Origin: Mesostigma viride
Taxonomy: Eukaryota > Streptophyta > Mesostigmatophyceae > Mesostigmatales > Mesostigmataceae
Direction of reading: 5' to 3'
Assembly (NCBI GenBank): GCA_009746045.1
Contig: RPFO01001283.1
Coordinates: 18,501 to 82,500 of the forward strand
Length of the DNA stretch: 64,000 nt
Shown piece after piece: positions 56,601 to 64,000 of this stretch (positions are counted from its first letter, which is position 1; the number at the start of each line of letters is the position of its first letter). A program made the translations under genes and the position numbers. Under the pieces are notes generated by a model. That model was not told the DNA's origin, searched no databases, and saw nothing but the letters and a program-made list of their open reading frames with translations.

Positions 56601-57128
56601 GGGCGATGTAGCATAAATGGATCTACCACAGCGAAGGTTGGGCACAATAACAAAACCGACGCGGTACTAGGATGGTATCTGCATGGTATAAACGTTATCT
56701 ACGCACGCTCGCGTAACTTCCTAGACAGCTCCTAGACGATACCGTTATATGTAGATAGTTTATGGCTTAGTTATCCAAGCATATCGACAGAAACGAGGTT
56801 GCTAAACCGTCCGACAGAAACGAGGTTGTTGAAAGCAAATCTTAGTAAAAGGCTTAATTTGGTACCCGTCCCCAAGTGCGTTTAGCCAAGTGGGCGCCAT
56901 TACCAAGCCTCCCGCTGCTAGTTACGTCGCATGGGCGACCTAGAGCATGCTTTCCACAAACTGCAGTGGTGTCATACTCACTTCAGCAGGCACGGAAACC
57001 TTTCCCAGGGTGTTAAACAACGTGCTCTTGCCGACATTAGGGAGGCCGACAATGCCCATCTTCAAATTGGACGAGAAGCGTCCCAGCAAGGGCTTCTCAG
57101 CAGCGGGCTCAGCCTTCTTTGGCGCCAT
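38671..57128 (-). CDS. OLA1: Obg-like ATPase 1 (OLA1/YchF family), complete 12-exon gene, 393 aa
   Basis: Minus-strand exons: 57128-56982, 55247-55149, 53613-53490, 52323-52232, 47959-47858, 46759-46646, 45796-45732, 45244-45125, 44694-44619, 43778-43686, 43021-42971, 38769-38671 (stop TAA). All junctions are GT-AG and keep frame; 1,182 nt give 393 aa, the usual OLA1 length. Motifs: P-loop GLPNVGKS (28-35), NFPFCTI switch (50-56), DIAGLV (91-96), and NLGE (228-231) in place of NKxD, the change that makes this TRAFAC GTPase-fold protein prefer ATP. A C-terminal TGS domain follows (about 305-390; [28 protein letters not shown]). It is a cytosolic, ribosome-associated ATPase linked to translation and stress control. 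Introns average over 1.5 kb and carry transposons, satellites and decayed exon-edge copies. Exon 3's donor GTATCCTTAA resembles the U12 type. Confidence 0.95.
40609..42038. mobile_element. hAT-type DNA transposon 4 in OLA1 intron 11
   Basis: 8-bp TSD GCTACGGC (40601-40608, 42039-42046) and 15-bp perfect TIR CAGTGTTTTTAGTAA (40609-40623; complement 42024-42038). Sub-terminal regions carry many copies of GCGTCAG...CTGACGCGC (40635-40712 left, 41880-42020 right), a different motif from the CGTATTATACG type of the other hAT elements, so a separate hAT family. A minus-strand stretch (about 41240-41095) reads like protein ([20 protein letters not shown], then [14 protein letters not shown] and stop), possibly a transposase exon remnant. 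Confidence 0.95.
42856..42968. repeat. Short tandem repeat at the exon 11 donor side
   Basis: Four units of a TCTCATAAATAGGATATTG-like sequence (42890-42966), preceded at 42856-42878 by a decayed copy of the exon 11 donor (minus strand AATGAAG then GTAAGATAT; the real one is GGTGAAG then GTGAGATAC). Confidence 0.7.
43838..44030. repeat. Three decayed copies of the OLA1 exon 10 acceptor end
   Basis: The exon 10 start (plus-strand GGATGGTCCAGCACTTAACC) recurs as TAGATGGTCCAGCATCTAGCC (43985-44005), TAGATGGTTCAGCAATCGACC (43908-43928) and TAGGTGGTACAGCTTTGAAACC (43838-43859), each followed by related CGGCCACACAC / CTGCCACACAA sequence. All lie upstream of exon 10 in transcription direction. Confidence 0.7.
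44764..44925. repeat. Two decayed copies of the OLA1 exon 9 acceptor end
   Basis: The exon 9 start with its acceptor (plus-strand GTCTTGATGATCTTGGGCAG then CGCGCTGCGAGGCAGC) is repeated at 44775-44814 almost perfectly and at 44887-44920 more diverged (CCTTGATAATCTTGGGCAG then TGCGCGGGAGG). Both lie upstream of the real exon 9 (44694-44619); neither continues into the rest of the exon. Confidence 0.85.
46865..47094. repeat. 58-bp tandem repeat, 4 copies, in OLA1 intron 5
   Basis: GTTGTTGACAAGCAATACAC starts units at 46865, 46923, 46981 and 47039. The copies are nearly identical. Confidence 0.9.
47259..47556. mobile_element. Tc1/mariner-type MITE in OLA1 intron 5
   Basis: 298 bp. Inverted ends CCGTAGTGGCCCTTATAT, extending inward to about 40 bp with a few mismatches (47259-47300; complement 47515-47556), flanked by TA on both sides (47257-47258, 47557-47558). 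No transposase. It lies between two decayed copies of OLA1 exon 5 edges. Confidence 0.8.
48327..48866. mobile_element. Solo LTR (540 bp) in OLA1 intron 4
   Basis: TGTTACGGCC...GGGATGTAACA ends with a perfect 5-bp TSD GAGGC (48322-48326, 48867-48871). Related to the split LTR at 34536-36480. Flanking DNA on the two sides is itself similar (ACCAAGCCG ... GAACATTC ... GGGC...GCAACAG), so the insertion fell in or beside an older local duplication. Confidence 0.9.
49160..49270. ncRNA. tRNA-like / SINE-head sequence with pol III B-box (tentative)
   Basis: AGTTGGGCGGTAGCTTGGG (about 49175-49193) could serve as an A box. GTCCTAGTTTGAATCCC at about 49239-49255 fits a B box (GGTTCGAATCC type). Box spacing of about 65 bp and weak stem potential suggest a degenerate long-variable-arm tRNA or a tRNA-derived SINE head. 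No clean cloverleaf could be drawn by eye. Confidence 0.3.
49500..49710. repeat. (CCCA)n microsatellite in OLA1 intron 4
   Basis: About 52 nearly perfect CCCA units; in OLA1 transcript sense this is (GGGT)n. Overlapping open frames of Gly-Gly-Trp-Val or His-Pro-Pro-Thr are products of the repeat. Confidence 0.95.
50113..52231. repeat. 36/39-bp minisatellite starting at the OLA1 exon 4 donor
   Basis: About 55 units of GTAACAATCACTCCCATACC + TGGAACAGTC(AT/GT) + (CCTT)CTG between about 50200 and 52220, in 36- and 39-bp variants. The array begins about 10 bp inside intron 4 (donor at 52231). At its far end (50113-50139) lies a second copy of the last 27 nt of exon 4 with a donor-like GT. Each minus-strand unit contains CCAG then GTATGG, a donor-like sequence. 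Unit lengths divisible by three keep several frames open on both strands. Confidence 0.95.
54144..54455. repeat. 70-bp tandem repeat, about 4.5 copies, in OLA1 intron 2
   Basis: AGGCTATGATGGGGGGGAGA recurs every 70 bp (from 54145), with GGTGGTCACTACAGGAGGAA in each unit. G-rich on the plus strand. Confidence 0.9.
55021..55170. repeat. 41-bp repeats: decayed copies of the OLA1 exon 2 donor end
   Basis: Plus-strand GTGATGCTCT-type starts at 55041, 55082 and 55123, then the real exon 2 (GTAATGCTCC at 55164). Each unit keeps versions of the exon end plus donor: real CACCCAAAGAGCGCG then GTGAGGGGTTGTA; copies CGCCCAAAGAACGCC then GTGGAGGGTTGTA, and so on. The copies lie downstream of the true donor in intron 2. 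Confidence 0.85.
55313..55420. repeat. Roughly 22-bp tandem repeat (GGGTGCATGGCAGACGTTAT)
   Basis: Five degenerate units in OLA1 intron 1 next to exon 2's acceptor side. Confidence 0.8.
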
Positions 57129-58521
57129 CTTTTCACTTGAGCGTAATAACCGCCGCCAAAATACTTCTCTGTGCCAATGAAACTATTAAAAAAATCTGGA
57201 TGCTCTGTGGGATTTTCTAGGTTCCGCCAGCCCTCGCTGCCATGACCAGTGTGTCTGAGCTGCTTCACATGAGTAAAACCACGCTGCTGCCGTCTCCAGG
57301 AGGATGCGCGGCAGTCTGCACGCAGCAAGTCTGCATGGCTGACAGCAGCCGTTGCAAACGACAGCAGTATCGCGGGGCAAATAGTTGCCAAGCGGTCTCA
57401 GTTGGCCCAGAACGCGCCCCCCCCACCACGTTTAAGATTCTCAGGTTTAAGATCATGAGACTCTGGACTTGACCTCTACTAGTAGTATAATTGTATTAGA
57501 ATGTATAGAACTAACTATAATCGAATCACAGTAGTAAGATTCTTTAAGATCGTGAGCCCTGGATTGGTCGGGCCGTTTTGGGGCGCCGCCGCGCCGCGCC
57601 TTAGGCGCCGCGGCGGTGGCCTGGCGGGTTCAAGCTCACAAAGCTTGGCTCAGTTCCGCACTTCCGCCTATGTTCCGCCCCTCGAAAATCGCACGCGCTT
57701 AGTTGACATCCAGAAATGCGTCCGTCAGTCGTCCGTCAGTTGTCTTAGTATTGTGCCGCTCGCATGGAGCTGAACGCTGCTGAACGTACGCGTAAACTCT
57801 ACAGATACCGTAGTTGTTGACCAGTTGAGTTGAGTTGAGTTCAGTTTATTCCCGCGCCGGTGGTTGACCAGCAGCTGGCCAGATGGCAGCCAAGAGTGCT
57901 GTCTTGTGCATTTGGCAAAAATTGACCAAGTCCGCCACGTTGTCACGCAAAAGAGAAGTCGCACGCCGACTGCGAGCTCGAGGTGAAATATAAACGCCAT
58001 TTTCGGGCATTTTCTTGCACTGCAGATATTTAACTCAAGCATACAGCGGTGCTGTCGATGCCACATGCATATGCAGAATAATAGAGGCATATCCCCTCTA
58101 CGGCGGGCTGGTCTCAGATAACCTTAGAGAAAGGGCACGTATAAACTGCGAAATCCGCACTCATTGCGTGAGCTGCTAGCACTGTCAGCAGCTGCCATGC
58201 ACTCGTGTGTGCCGACAATGCTAGTGATAAACGTCGTTGTAATTCCATTCCACGCTGTCATCAGCATACGTGCCATTAGCGGGACAACTTCAGAAATTGC
58301 CTGTCCCACCATTCAGTAACCAGTTGCGGTTTGGCCCTTTCCTCTTATCGAGCGAAGATTTGGTTCTCGGCTGTTATAAGATTTTTTAGCTCACCGATCG
58401 GTTGCTTCCCGTGTATGTGCCTGTGCCCAGCCGCGCCCCGCGTAAATGCACGAGCTTGCTGTTAGATATCAAGACTTACCGCCCCAGTAAGGAGCGTCGA
58501 AACCTTCCATTAGAACCTTCC
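57129..58521. promoter_or_regulatory. Divergent intergenic region between OLA1 and the anchor-E gene
   Basis: 1.4 kb between two divergent start codons, so it should hold both promoters. A GC-rich block (57575-57625) and Y-rich stretches are present; no clear TATA box at a convincing distance from either start. No other gene seen. Confidence 0.5.
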
Positions 58522-61500
58522 ATGGAGTTATCACGGCGAGCTCTTGCCATGGCGATGAGGGCGTTGTTGGTAATCGTAGCGAGCTGCTGCATGATGAAAA
58601 CCTGTTCCGCGTCGTCCGTCCTCAGCGTGCATCACTCGGCTAAATACGGGCCGCAGGCGCCGAACTGGCAAACCGTCGTGGCGGTACCGCAGTTTGACCC
58701 AAACCTGGGCAATTTGATCTCAGTGACCGTCAGCATTTTGGGCGTCGTCATCGGGGATGCAAAGTAAGTAAGTGGCGGGTGCTCTCTTGTCATCGTTGAT
58801 GTCAGCCATGTCGGCAATCTTGTCCGCAGCGTATCTGCCATACTGACTGCACCCAGACACCCAGGGAGTCACGATGTGAGGCATGTCCCATCCAAGTGGA
58901 AGTATCAGTAAAACAAAATTTCAAGTCTCCACACAGCCGCACGGACGCCTGGGAGCTCGCAGCACAGCGATAGACCGGCATTTGCGAGTGCAGCACCATG
59001 ATGAGGAACCCTGCTGGAGTACACCGGACTGTACCAGCTCACAGCACAACACAGCACAGCACAGCATAGACCGGCATTTGCGAGTGCAGCACCATGATGA
59101 GTAACTCTTCTGGAGTACAGCGGACAGCACTAGCCTTGGAGAAAGTAGATAATTTACAGTTAATATAAGATAGTTAATAGTTTTGAGATCGTGTGGTTGA
59201 ACGTATAGCTGTAATATAATGTACATGTATTTGTGTTATATGATTGTGTCATAGCTGGCGCTGGTGGGAGCCTCTCCCTCTCCCTCCCTCCCTCCCTCCC
59301 TCCCTCCCTCCCTCCCTCCCTCCCTCCCTCCCTCCCTCCCTCCTCCCTCCCTCCCTCCCTCCCTCCCTCCCTCCCTCCCTCCTCCCTCCTCCCTCCTCCC
59401 TCCCTCCTCCTCCCTCCCTCCCTCCCTCCCTCCCTCCTCCCTCCCTCCCTCCCTCCCTCCCTCCTCCCTCCTCCCTCCCTCCTCCCTCCCTCCCTCCCTC
59501 CCTCCCTCCCTCCCTCCTCCCTCCCTCCCTCCCTCCCTCCTCCCTCCCTCCCTCCTCCCTCCCTCCCTCCCTCCCTCCCTCCCTCCTCCCTCCTCCCTCC
59601 CTCCCTCCCCCTCCCTCCCTCCCTCCCTCCCTCCCTCCCTCCCTCCCTCCCTCCCTCCCTCCCTCCCTCCCTCCCTCCTCCCTCCCTCCCTCCCTCCCTC
59701 CCTCCCTCCCTCCCTCCCTCCCTCCCTCCCTCCCTCCCTCCCTCCCTCCCTCCCTCCCTCCCTCCCTCCCTCCCTCCTCCCTCCCTCCCTCCCTCCCTCC
59801 CTCCTCCCTCCCTCCCTCTCCCTCCCTCCGTCAGACCACCCCCACCTCCTCTGACGGACTTCTATACGGCAATCGACAGCTCTGGTCAAGCCCGATTCAG
59901 CAGAGCATCGAAATTGCCCAACGTACGGGATTTCGTACCAGATTCCGGATGCGCGGCTGGGCACTGCGCGCCAGCAGTCTCGTATGTGGGCCTTATTCAT
60001 AGTCTTACTAGTACAGTGTCTTATTAGAGGTGCCGTAGTTGTCTGATGTCTCACTTACCAGTAGAATAGCGGCGGGTACTCCCCTAGTCCGGAGTTGGCC
60101 AAAAGTAGCCTGACGCCTACTGATTGGGCCATACCCGGGTTAAGTTACGGTCGCCGCCCAAACTTTGGCGTGGTAACTTAACGCGGGAACGTAACCTTAA
60201 TAATCGTAACTTAATGCGGTAATGACTGTACAACAACCTGGTCGAGAAACCCGCTTTCACCCACAACTGACAATGCTGGGTCACTGTATGCGGTCACTCT
60301 GTTTATACGGGGTTATCCCCGTTGTGATGACCACCAGGTATGAGAACCTGGTCGAGACATCCTTCATGCCCGTCTTAGTTTTGAATGGTCACGATGCGGT
60401 CACTCTGTGGCCCCCAACATATGACAGCATGGGCGATAGACCGGTCTACCCTATAAAAAAAGCACATTTTGGCGAATTAATCAATTTTTTGGGTTGGGAG
60501 TATCGGATTTCGATCCTTGCAGTTCAAATAATGACCATTCCTGGTATGTGGAGTTCAGATTCTGAGTGCCCTCATCGAGATCTATCGATTGAGCTAATGT
60601 AACTTGAGATTAGACCCCCCAACGGCCCACTTGGATCTTGACTTTGGATCATTATTGGCTAAGGGGCCAGCTTACAGCCATTTTTGCCTGTCTTGTAGGC
60701 CGAGTATCGCTCAACTGAAAACGGACTTTCCGGTATCTAAGGTATGATCCAGGATCCTATCGCGGAGATCTGTCGATTGCGCTACTCAAAATAAAAATCG
60801 AACTTGAGACCCAGTCTACGATGGTACACCGGTCTATCGCCCATGCTTTCATGTGACGCAGTCACGCGCTTTTGATTGATTTATGCCCCCCCCCCCCCTC
60901 CCAGATACGAGAACCTGGTCGAAAAGTCCGCCATTACCCACATCGACCTCTCCTGCACGCTCAGCGTGCGCTACCCCCGCGCTGTGGACGCGGGTAATGC
61001 CTCCACCCGCACCGTGGTGGTCTCCCCCGTCGCCGAGCGCGTCGACGTGAGCACGGCCAGGGACCCTGCCGACCCCCTGGGTGAGGATGCGTCGCACACG
61101 TTCCTGGGCCTTAGGGGTGAGGCGACGCACCGCGAGGTGCTGACGGCGGAGGCGGACGGGCTTGCGGTTCTGGCGCCGTTTGTGGGTCTGCACACGGCCG
61201 ACTTTGTGGTGAGGGCAGGTGTAGACAGGATGGGATGCTTGCCGGAGCTTGTTGATGTGTCTGCTCCCTGGGCCTGCACACGGCCGACATTGTAGAGGTA
61301 AGGAAAGGGAGGTGTGCCTGGTGCGGGGGGGGGGTGTAGGGGGGGTAGGAGGGGTTCTTATAATGTTTCTTTGGACTGGTTCTATATGGCCGAGTGTGGA
61401 TCTTCACACGGCCAATTCTTGGTGCGCGATGAGCCGGGAGGGGGGATGTGGGGGGGAGGGTGGAAGGAGCTTGCCTCATGCCTGTTGAGCTGGGTGGGTG

Positions 61501-63691
61501 GGTGGGTGGGTGGGTGGGTGGGTGGGTGGGTGGGTGGGTGGGTGGGTGGGTGGGTGGGTGGGTGGGTGGGTGGGTGGGTGGGTGGGTGGGTGGGTGGGTG
61601 GGTGGGTGGGTGGGTGGGTGGGTGGGTGGGTGGGTGGGTGGGTGGGTGGGTGGGTGGGTGGGTGGGTGGGTGGGTGGGTGGGTGGGTGGGTGGGTGGGTG
61701 GGTGGGTGGGTGGGTGGGTGGGTGGGTGGGTGGGTGGGTGGGTGGGTGGGTGGGTGGGTGGGTGGGTGGGTGGGTGGGTGGGTGGGTGGGTGGGTGGGTG
61801 GGGGATGCTAAGGGGGCTAAGGGGGCTAAGGGGGCTAAACAGGCTAAGGGGGGGTTGGGGTTTGAAGGTTGTGAAAGTGGCGTGGGCCGGCTAGTGGGAA
61901 GTGGTAGGGTTGGGTGAGGTGGGGTGGTGGGTGTGGGGAGGAGTGCTTCTCATGAGACAATATCTATGGCTGGCATGGTACGGTCAGTGGGGCATTAATT
62001 AAACACTTCCACATGATGCTTTTGTGTGCCTCTGTATGCACTATGGCTTTTTCTACATATCTATATGTGTGCGGTATGCTCATATCAGATGTAATATGGT
62101 TAATCTCTCTCAATCTATACCGCTAGTATAGCTTTTTCGTGATACTATTTTTTCTATATACCTGACCTATGTGCTTACGTTGTTCCAATTCTATGCTTCC
62201 AGCTCCACTAGCGTTGCCGCTCCGTAATTCTGAATTTCCGTACCTTACTATTTCCGTAGTTTAGTTACTCTCATTTACTTTCATCGCATAGACGTACCAG
62301 GCCTTTTCATCCTCGTGGTTTCAAGCACCTTCCTCCCCTCCCCCCACCCCTGCAGGTGACCGCACGTGATGCCTCAACGGGCGAGGAGGAAGGGGGGGAA
62401 ATTGAGACAGAGTTTCGGAGCGAAGCCTCGGTGGAGGTGGCAGTGGAGTACCACTATACGGGTGAGTGCTCAAGACGGTTACTAACTTACTGTCTATGGT
62501 TCCTTGCATAGTATTTATATTTTGGATGCGATATCGCTGGTTTTTTTTGTTCAAACGATTTGTAACTTCTGGACCTCAACGGAGACTCGCTCCCATGCAG
62601 TGTTGATCAATGACAGGCATGGCTGTGCTGGGAATCATCATCGTCGCCACCATCTGCAGGTTGCCACCATCTGCACTAGGATCTGCTTTCTATGATCATG
62701 AGGTGTGGTGCGGTGGCAAGTTTTCATTTATTCTAATATGGTCTGCCTGGTGGCACATCTAAATCACCTGGAACCTGGTGACTGGTGCAGTGTGCCGACT
62801 GGTGTAGCAGGTTAATGGGAATGGCAGCATGTATCGTGCTTGCTCACAGGTGCATCCACACAGGTGTACCAGTCGGCAGCACAGTTTACTATGGCGTGTT
62901 TGACTACGACACGATATCTCATGTTTGCCTATCCGTGCATATTCTATCCTATCCGTGCATTGACTACGACACGATATCTCGTGTTTGCCTATCCGTGCAT
63001 ATTCTATCCTATCCGTGCATTGACTACGACACGATATCTCATGTTTGCCTGTCCGTGCATATTCTATCCTATCCGTGCATTGACTACGGCACGTTATCTC
63101 ATGTTTGCCTATCCGTGCATATTCTATCCTATCCGTGCATTGACTACCACACGATATCTCGTGTTTGCCTATCCGTGCATATTCTATCCTATCCGTGCAT
63201 TGACTACGGCACGATATCTCATGTTTGCCTATCCGTGCATATTCTATCCTATCCGTGCATTGACTACGGCACGATATCTCATGTTTGCCTATCCGTGCAT
63301 ATTCTATCCTATTCGTGCATGTTCTATCCTATCAGTTTACTATGGAGTGTTTGACTACGACACGATATCTCGTGTTTGCCTCGTGTATCTGGCCGCCACT
63401 TTCCTTTGGCGTCTCTTATGTCGCCATCCCTCCATCACTTTGGCATTTCTTACAGAAATCGACATTGTAGCTACCGGCCCGGGCCAGGTGTCATCCAAAG
63501 AGGGTCATCATGAAGGAGGCGGCAGGCATGGCGGGGCTTCGTCGGAGCATGGCCATTCCCATGGGTCTGCAGGCCATGGCCACGCTCATGGAGGTCACAG
63601 CGGGGCCGTGGGCCACCATAGCCATGGCACAGGGTCGAGCTTGCGCCATGGCCAATGGGAACATGTGCACCCCATGCACCGGCATCCCTGA
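58522..63691 (+). CDS. Predicted secreted choice-of-anchor-E-like protein with His-rich tail, 4 exons, 295 aa
   Basis: Exons 58522-58763, 60905-61208, 62356-62461, 63456-63691 (TGA); all GT-AG and frame-preserving. The start [12 protein letters not shown] leads into a signal peptide ([17 protein letters not shown]); an upstream in-frame ATG at 58402 would bury it. The mature domain reads [20 protein letters not shown], then [33 protein letters not shown], and [14 protein letters not shown]. 'PQFDPxLGxLxxV', an 'FxGxxxx' strand and a final 'A-x-V-x-V-x-Y-x-Y' strand are the signature of choice-of-anchor E domains, a secreted beta-sandwich known mostly from bacteria. The family is recognised from memory, not searched. 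The last 60 residues are Gly/His-rich (18 His; [17 protein letters not shown]), like metal-binding tails. Introns carry (CCCT)n, (GGGT)n and a 60-bp minisatellite. Function unknown; an extracellular metal-binding or wall protein is a guess. Confidence 0.7.
58950..59128. repeat. Roughly 97-bp direct duplication in intron 1
   Basis: ATAGACCGGCATTTGCGAGT then GCAGCACCATGATGAG occurs at about 58970 and 59067, with CACAGC-rich linkers. Confidence 0.85.
59275..59830. repeat. (CCCT)n microsatellite with interspersed CCT units
   Basis: About 555 bp in intron 1 of the anchor-E gene. Open frames of Pro-Pro-Ser-Leu (+) and Arg-Glu-Gly-Gly (-) are repeat artefacts. Interruptions are mostly shortened CCT units. 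Confidence 0.95.
60226..60410. repeat. Decayed copies of the anchor-E gene exon 2 acceptor end
   Basis: The exon 2 start (CCCAG then ATACGAGAACCTGGTCGAAAA, 60900-60925) is echoed at 60342-60362 (CCAG then GTATGAGAACCTGGTCGAGA) and partly at 60234-60250 (AACCTGGTCGAGAAACC). A GCGGTCACTCTGT motif also repeats (60290, 60394). Confidence 0.7.
60426..60847. mobile_element. TIR-flanked MITE candidate in intron 1
   Basis: 20-bp perfect inverted repeat AGCATGGGCGATAGACCGGT (60426-60445; complement 60828-60847), similarity continuing a few bases inward. 422 bp, no coding. No clear TSD, so superfamily unknown; it might be an inverted duplication instead. Confidence 0.5.
61494..61802. repeat. (GGGT)n microsatellite in intron 2 of the anchor-E gene
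   Basis: About 77 near-perfect units, sense-strand G-rich, followed by five GGGGGCTAA-type 10-bp units (61802-61850). Strong G-quadruplex potential in RNA and on the non-template DNA strand. Confidence 0.95.
61851..62355. other. Rest of intron 2 of the anchor-E gene
   Basis: Unique AT-richer sequence after the GGGT array; nothing recognised. It ends in the pyrimidine-rich acceptor CCCCTGCAG before 62356. Confidence 0.5.
62886..63395. repeat. 60-bp minisatellite, about 7 copies, in intron 3 of the anchor-E gene
   Basis: A TGACTACGACACGATATCTC + ATGTTTGCCTATCCGTGCAT + ATTCTATCCTATCCGTGCAT unit repeats exactly every 60 bp from about 62900 to 63320. The flank CAGTTTACTATGG(C/A)GTGT appears on both sides. 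Open frames through it arise because 60 is divisible by 3. Confidence 0.95.
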
Positions 63692-63732
63692 AGATGTTTG
63701 ATGGTAGTATTATGATATTTTTCTCAGTTATT

Positions 63733-64000
63733 AGTAAGTAAGTACTTGCGTGTCATCAGTGCGCATATGGGCATGCCACGGAGTACTATGCTAATCTCAT
63801 TAGAAAATAATTACAGGAAAGTTACAAATATCATCTGCATCATGCGCCAACCATATAGTCACTAGAGGGGAATAAAATCCTCATCTAAGCTGTCCTCTAC
63901 TCTAATTGCAGAGGAGGCGGTGTGTAGCAGCTATCCTCAGGGGCAATAACCAGAGCTGCGTGGACTTAAACCCTGGCTAGCAATGGGCTGCGGGGCCCGT
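63733..64000 (-). mobile_element. LINE 3' end, second copy (cut by window end)
   Basis: Begins with a TAAGTAAGTACTTGCGTGTCA tail and matches 33375-33650 through landmarks CACGGAGTACTA, CTAATCTCATTAGAAAA, AGCTGTCCTCTACT and GGCTGCGGGGCCCGT. Minus-strand orientation, so its 3' end lies just 42 bp beyond the anchor-E stop codon and may supply or disturb the transcript end. Confidence 0.8.

Noticed and set aside
58402-58521. Upstream ATG at 58402 as start of the anchor-E gene
   Set aside because: It would place 40 charged residues before the hydrophobic signal peptide; the ATG at 58522 gives a standard secretory N-terminus.
59233-60054. 264- and 272-codon PPSL / EGGR ORFs
   Set aside because: Translation of the (CCCT)n array inside an intron.
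61314-61917. Gly-Gly-Trp-Val repeat protein
   Set aside because: Translation of the (GGGT)n array inside an intron; the same holds for 49461-49826.
62785-63354. 189-codon Tyr/Cys-rich repeat ORF
   Set aside because: A 60-bp minisatellite in intron 3 of the anchor-E gene; the flanking splice sites and protein domain continuity favour an intron.
62886-63395. CRISPR-like regular repeat array
   Set aside because: Units are contiguous with no variable spacers; eukaryotic minisatellite.

Overview
This window is eukaryotic nuclear DNA of about 50% GC. It holds spliceosomal genes with GT-AG introns, several classes of retrotransposon and DNA transposon, and very long micro- and minisatellites. There is no bacterial gene packing, no rRNA operon and no CRISPR array. 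Dense short exons, chromodomain Ty3/gypsy elements and a plant-like OLA1 suggest a microalga or related protist, but the lineage cannot be fixed from the sequence alone.

Left part, 1-38,100: a graveyard of nested transposons. A decayed reverse-transcriptase-type RNase H fragment (1-455) and a possible LINE remnant (2.4-2.6 kb) precede a complete, young 14.2-kb Ty3/gypsy chromodomain element (4,624-18,826). That element has LTRs with no difference seen by eye and a 5-bp target-site duplication (TSD). It carries a viroplasmin-like ORF before gag, gag-pol, a chromodomain, and a large accessory ORF after pol that is split by a hAT transposon. A second, older relative (about 20,920-33,100) has been hit by a miniature LTR element (itself hit by a hAT element), a piggyBac-like element, a solo LTR and another hAT element. 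Most of these have readable TSDs, so the insertion order can be reconstructed. LINE fragments and a second miniature LTR element follow (33.4-38.1 kb).

Right part, 38,600-63,700: two host genes. On the minus strand a complete 12-exon OLA1 gene (Obg-like ATPase 1, 393 aa) runs from 57,128 to 38,671. Its introns hold a hAT element, a mariner-like MITE, a solo LTR, a (CCCA)n array and a 2-kb 36/39-bp minisatellite. On the plus strand, divergent from OLA1, a 4-exon gene (58,522-63,691) encodes a predicted secreted protein with a choice-of-anchor-E-like domain and a histidine-rich C-terminal tail. Its introns hold (CCCT)n, (GGGT)n and a 60-bp minisatellite. A LINE 3' end (63,733-64,000) closes the window.

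Main points of interest: (i) decayed copies of exon edges with their splice sites next to at least eight of the twelve OLA1 exons; (ii) an uncharacterised post-pol accessory ORF conserved between the two gypsy elements; (iii) a viroplasmin/RNase H1 N-terminal-type domain as a separate pre-gag ORF; (iv) a histidine-rich extension on a choice-of-anchor-E protein.
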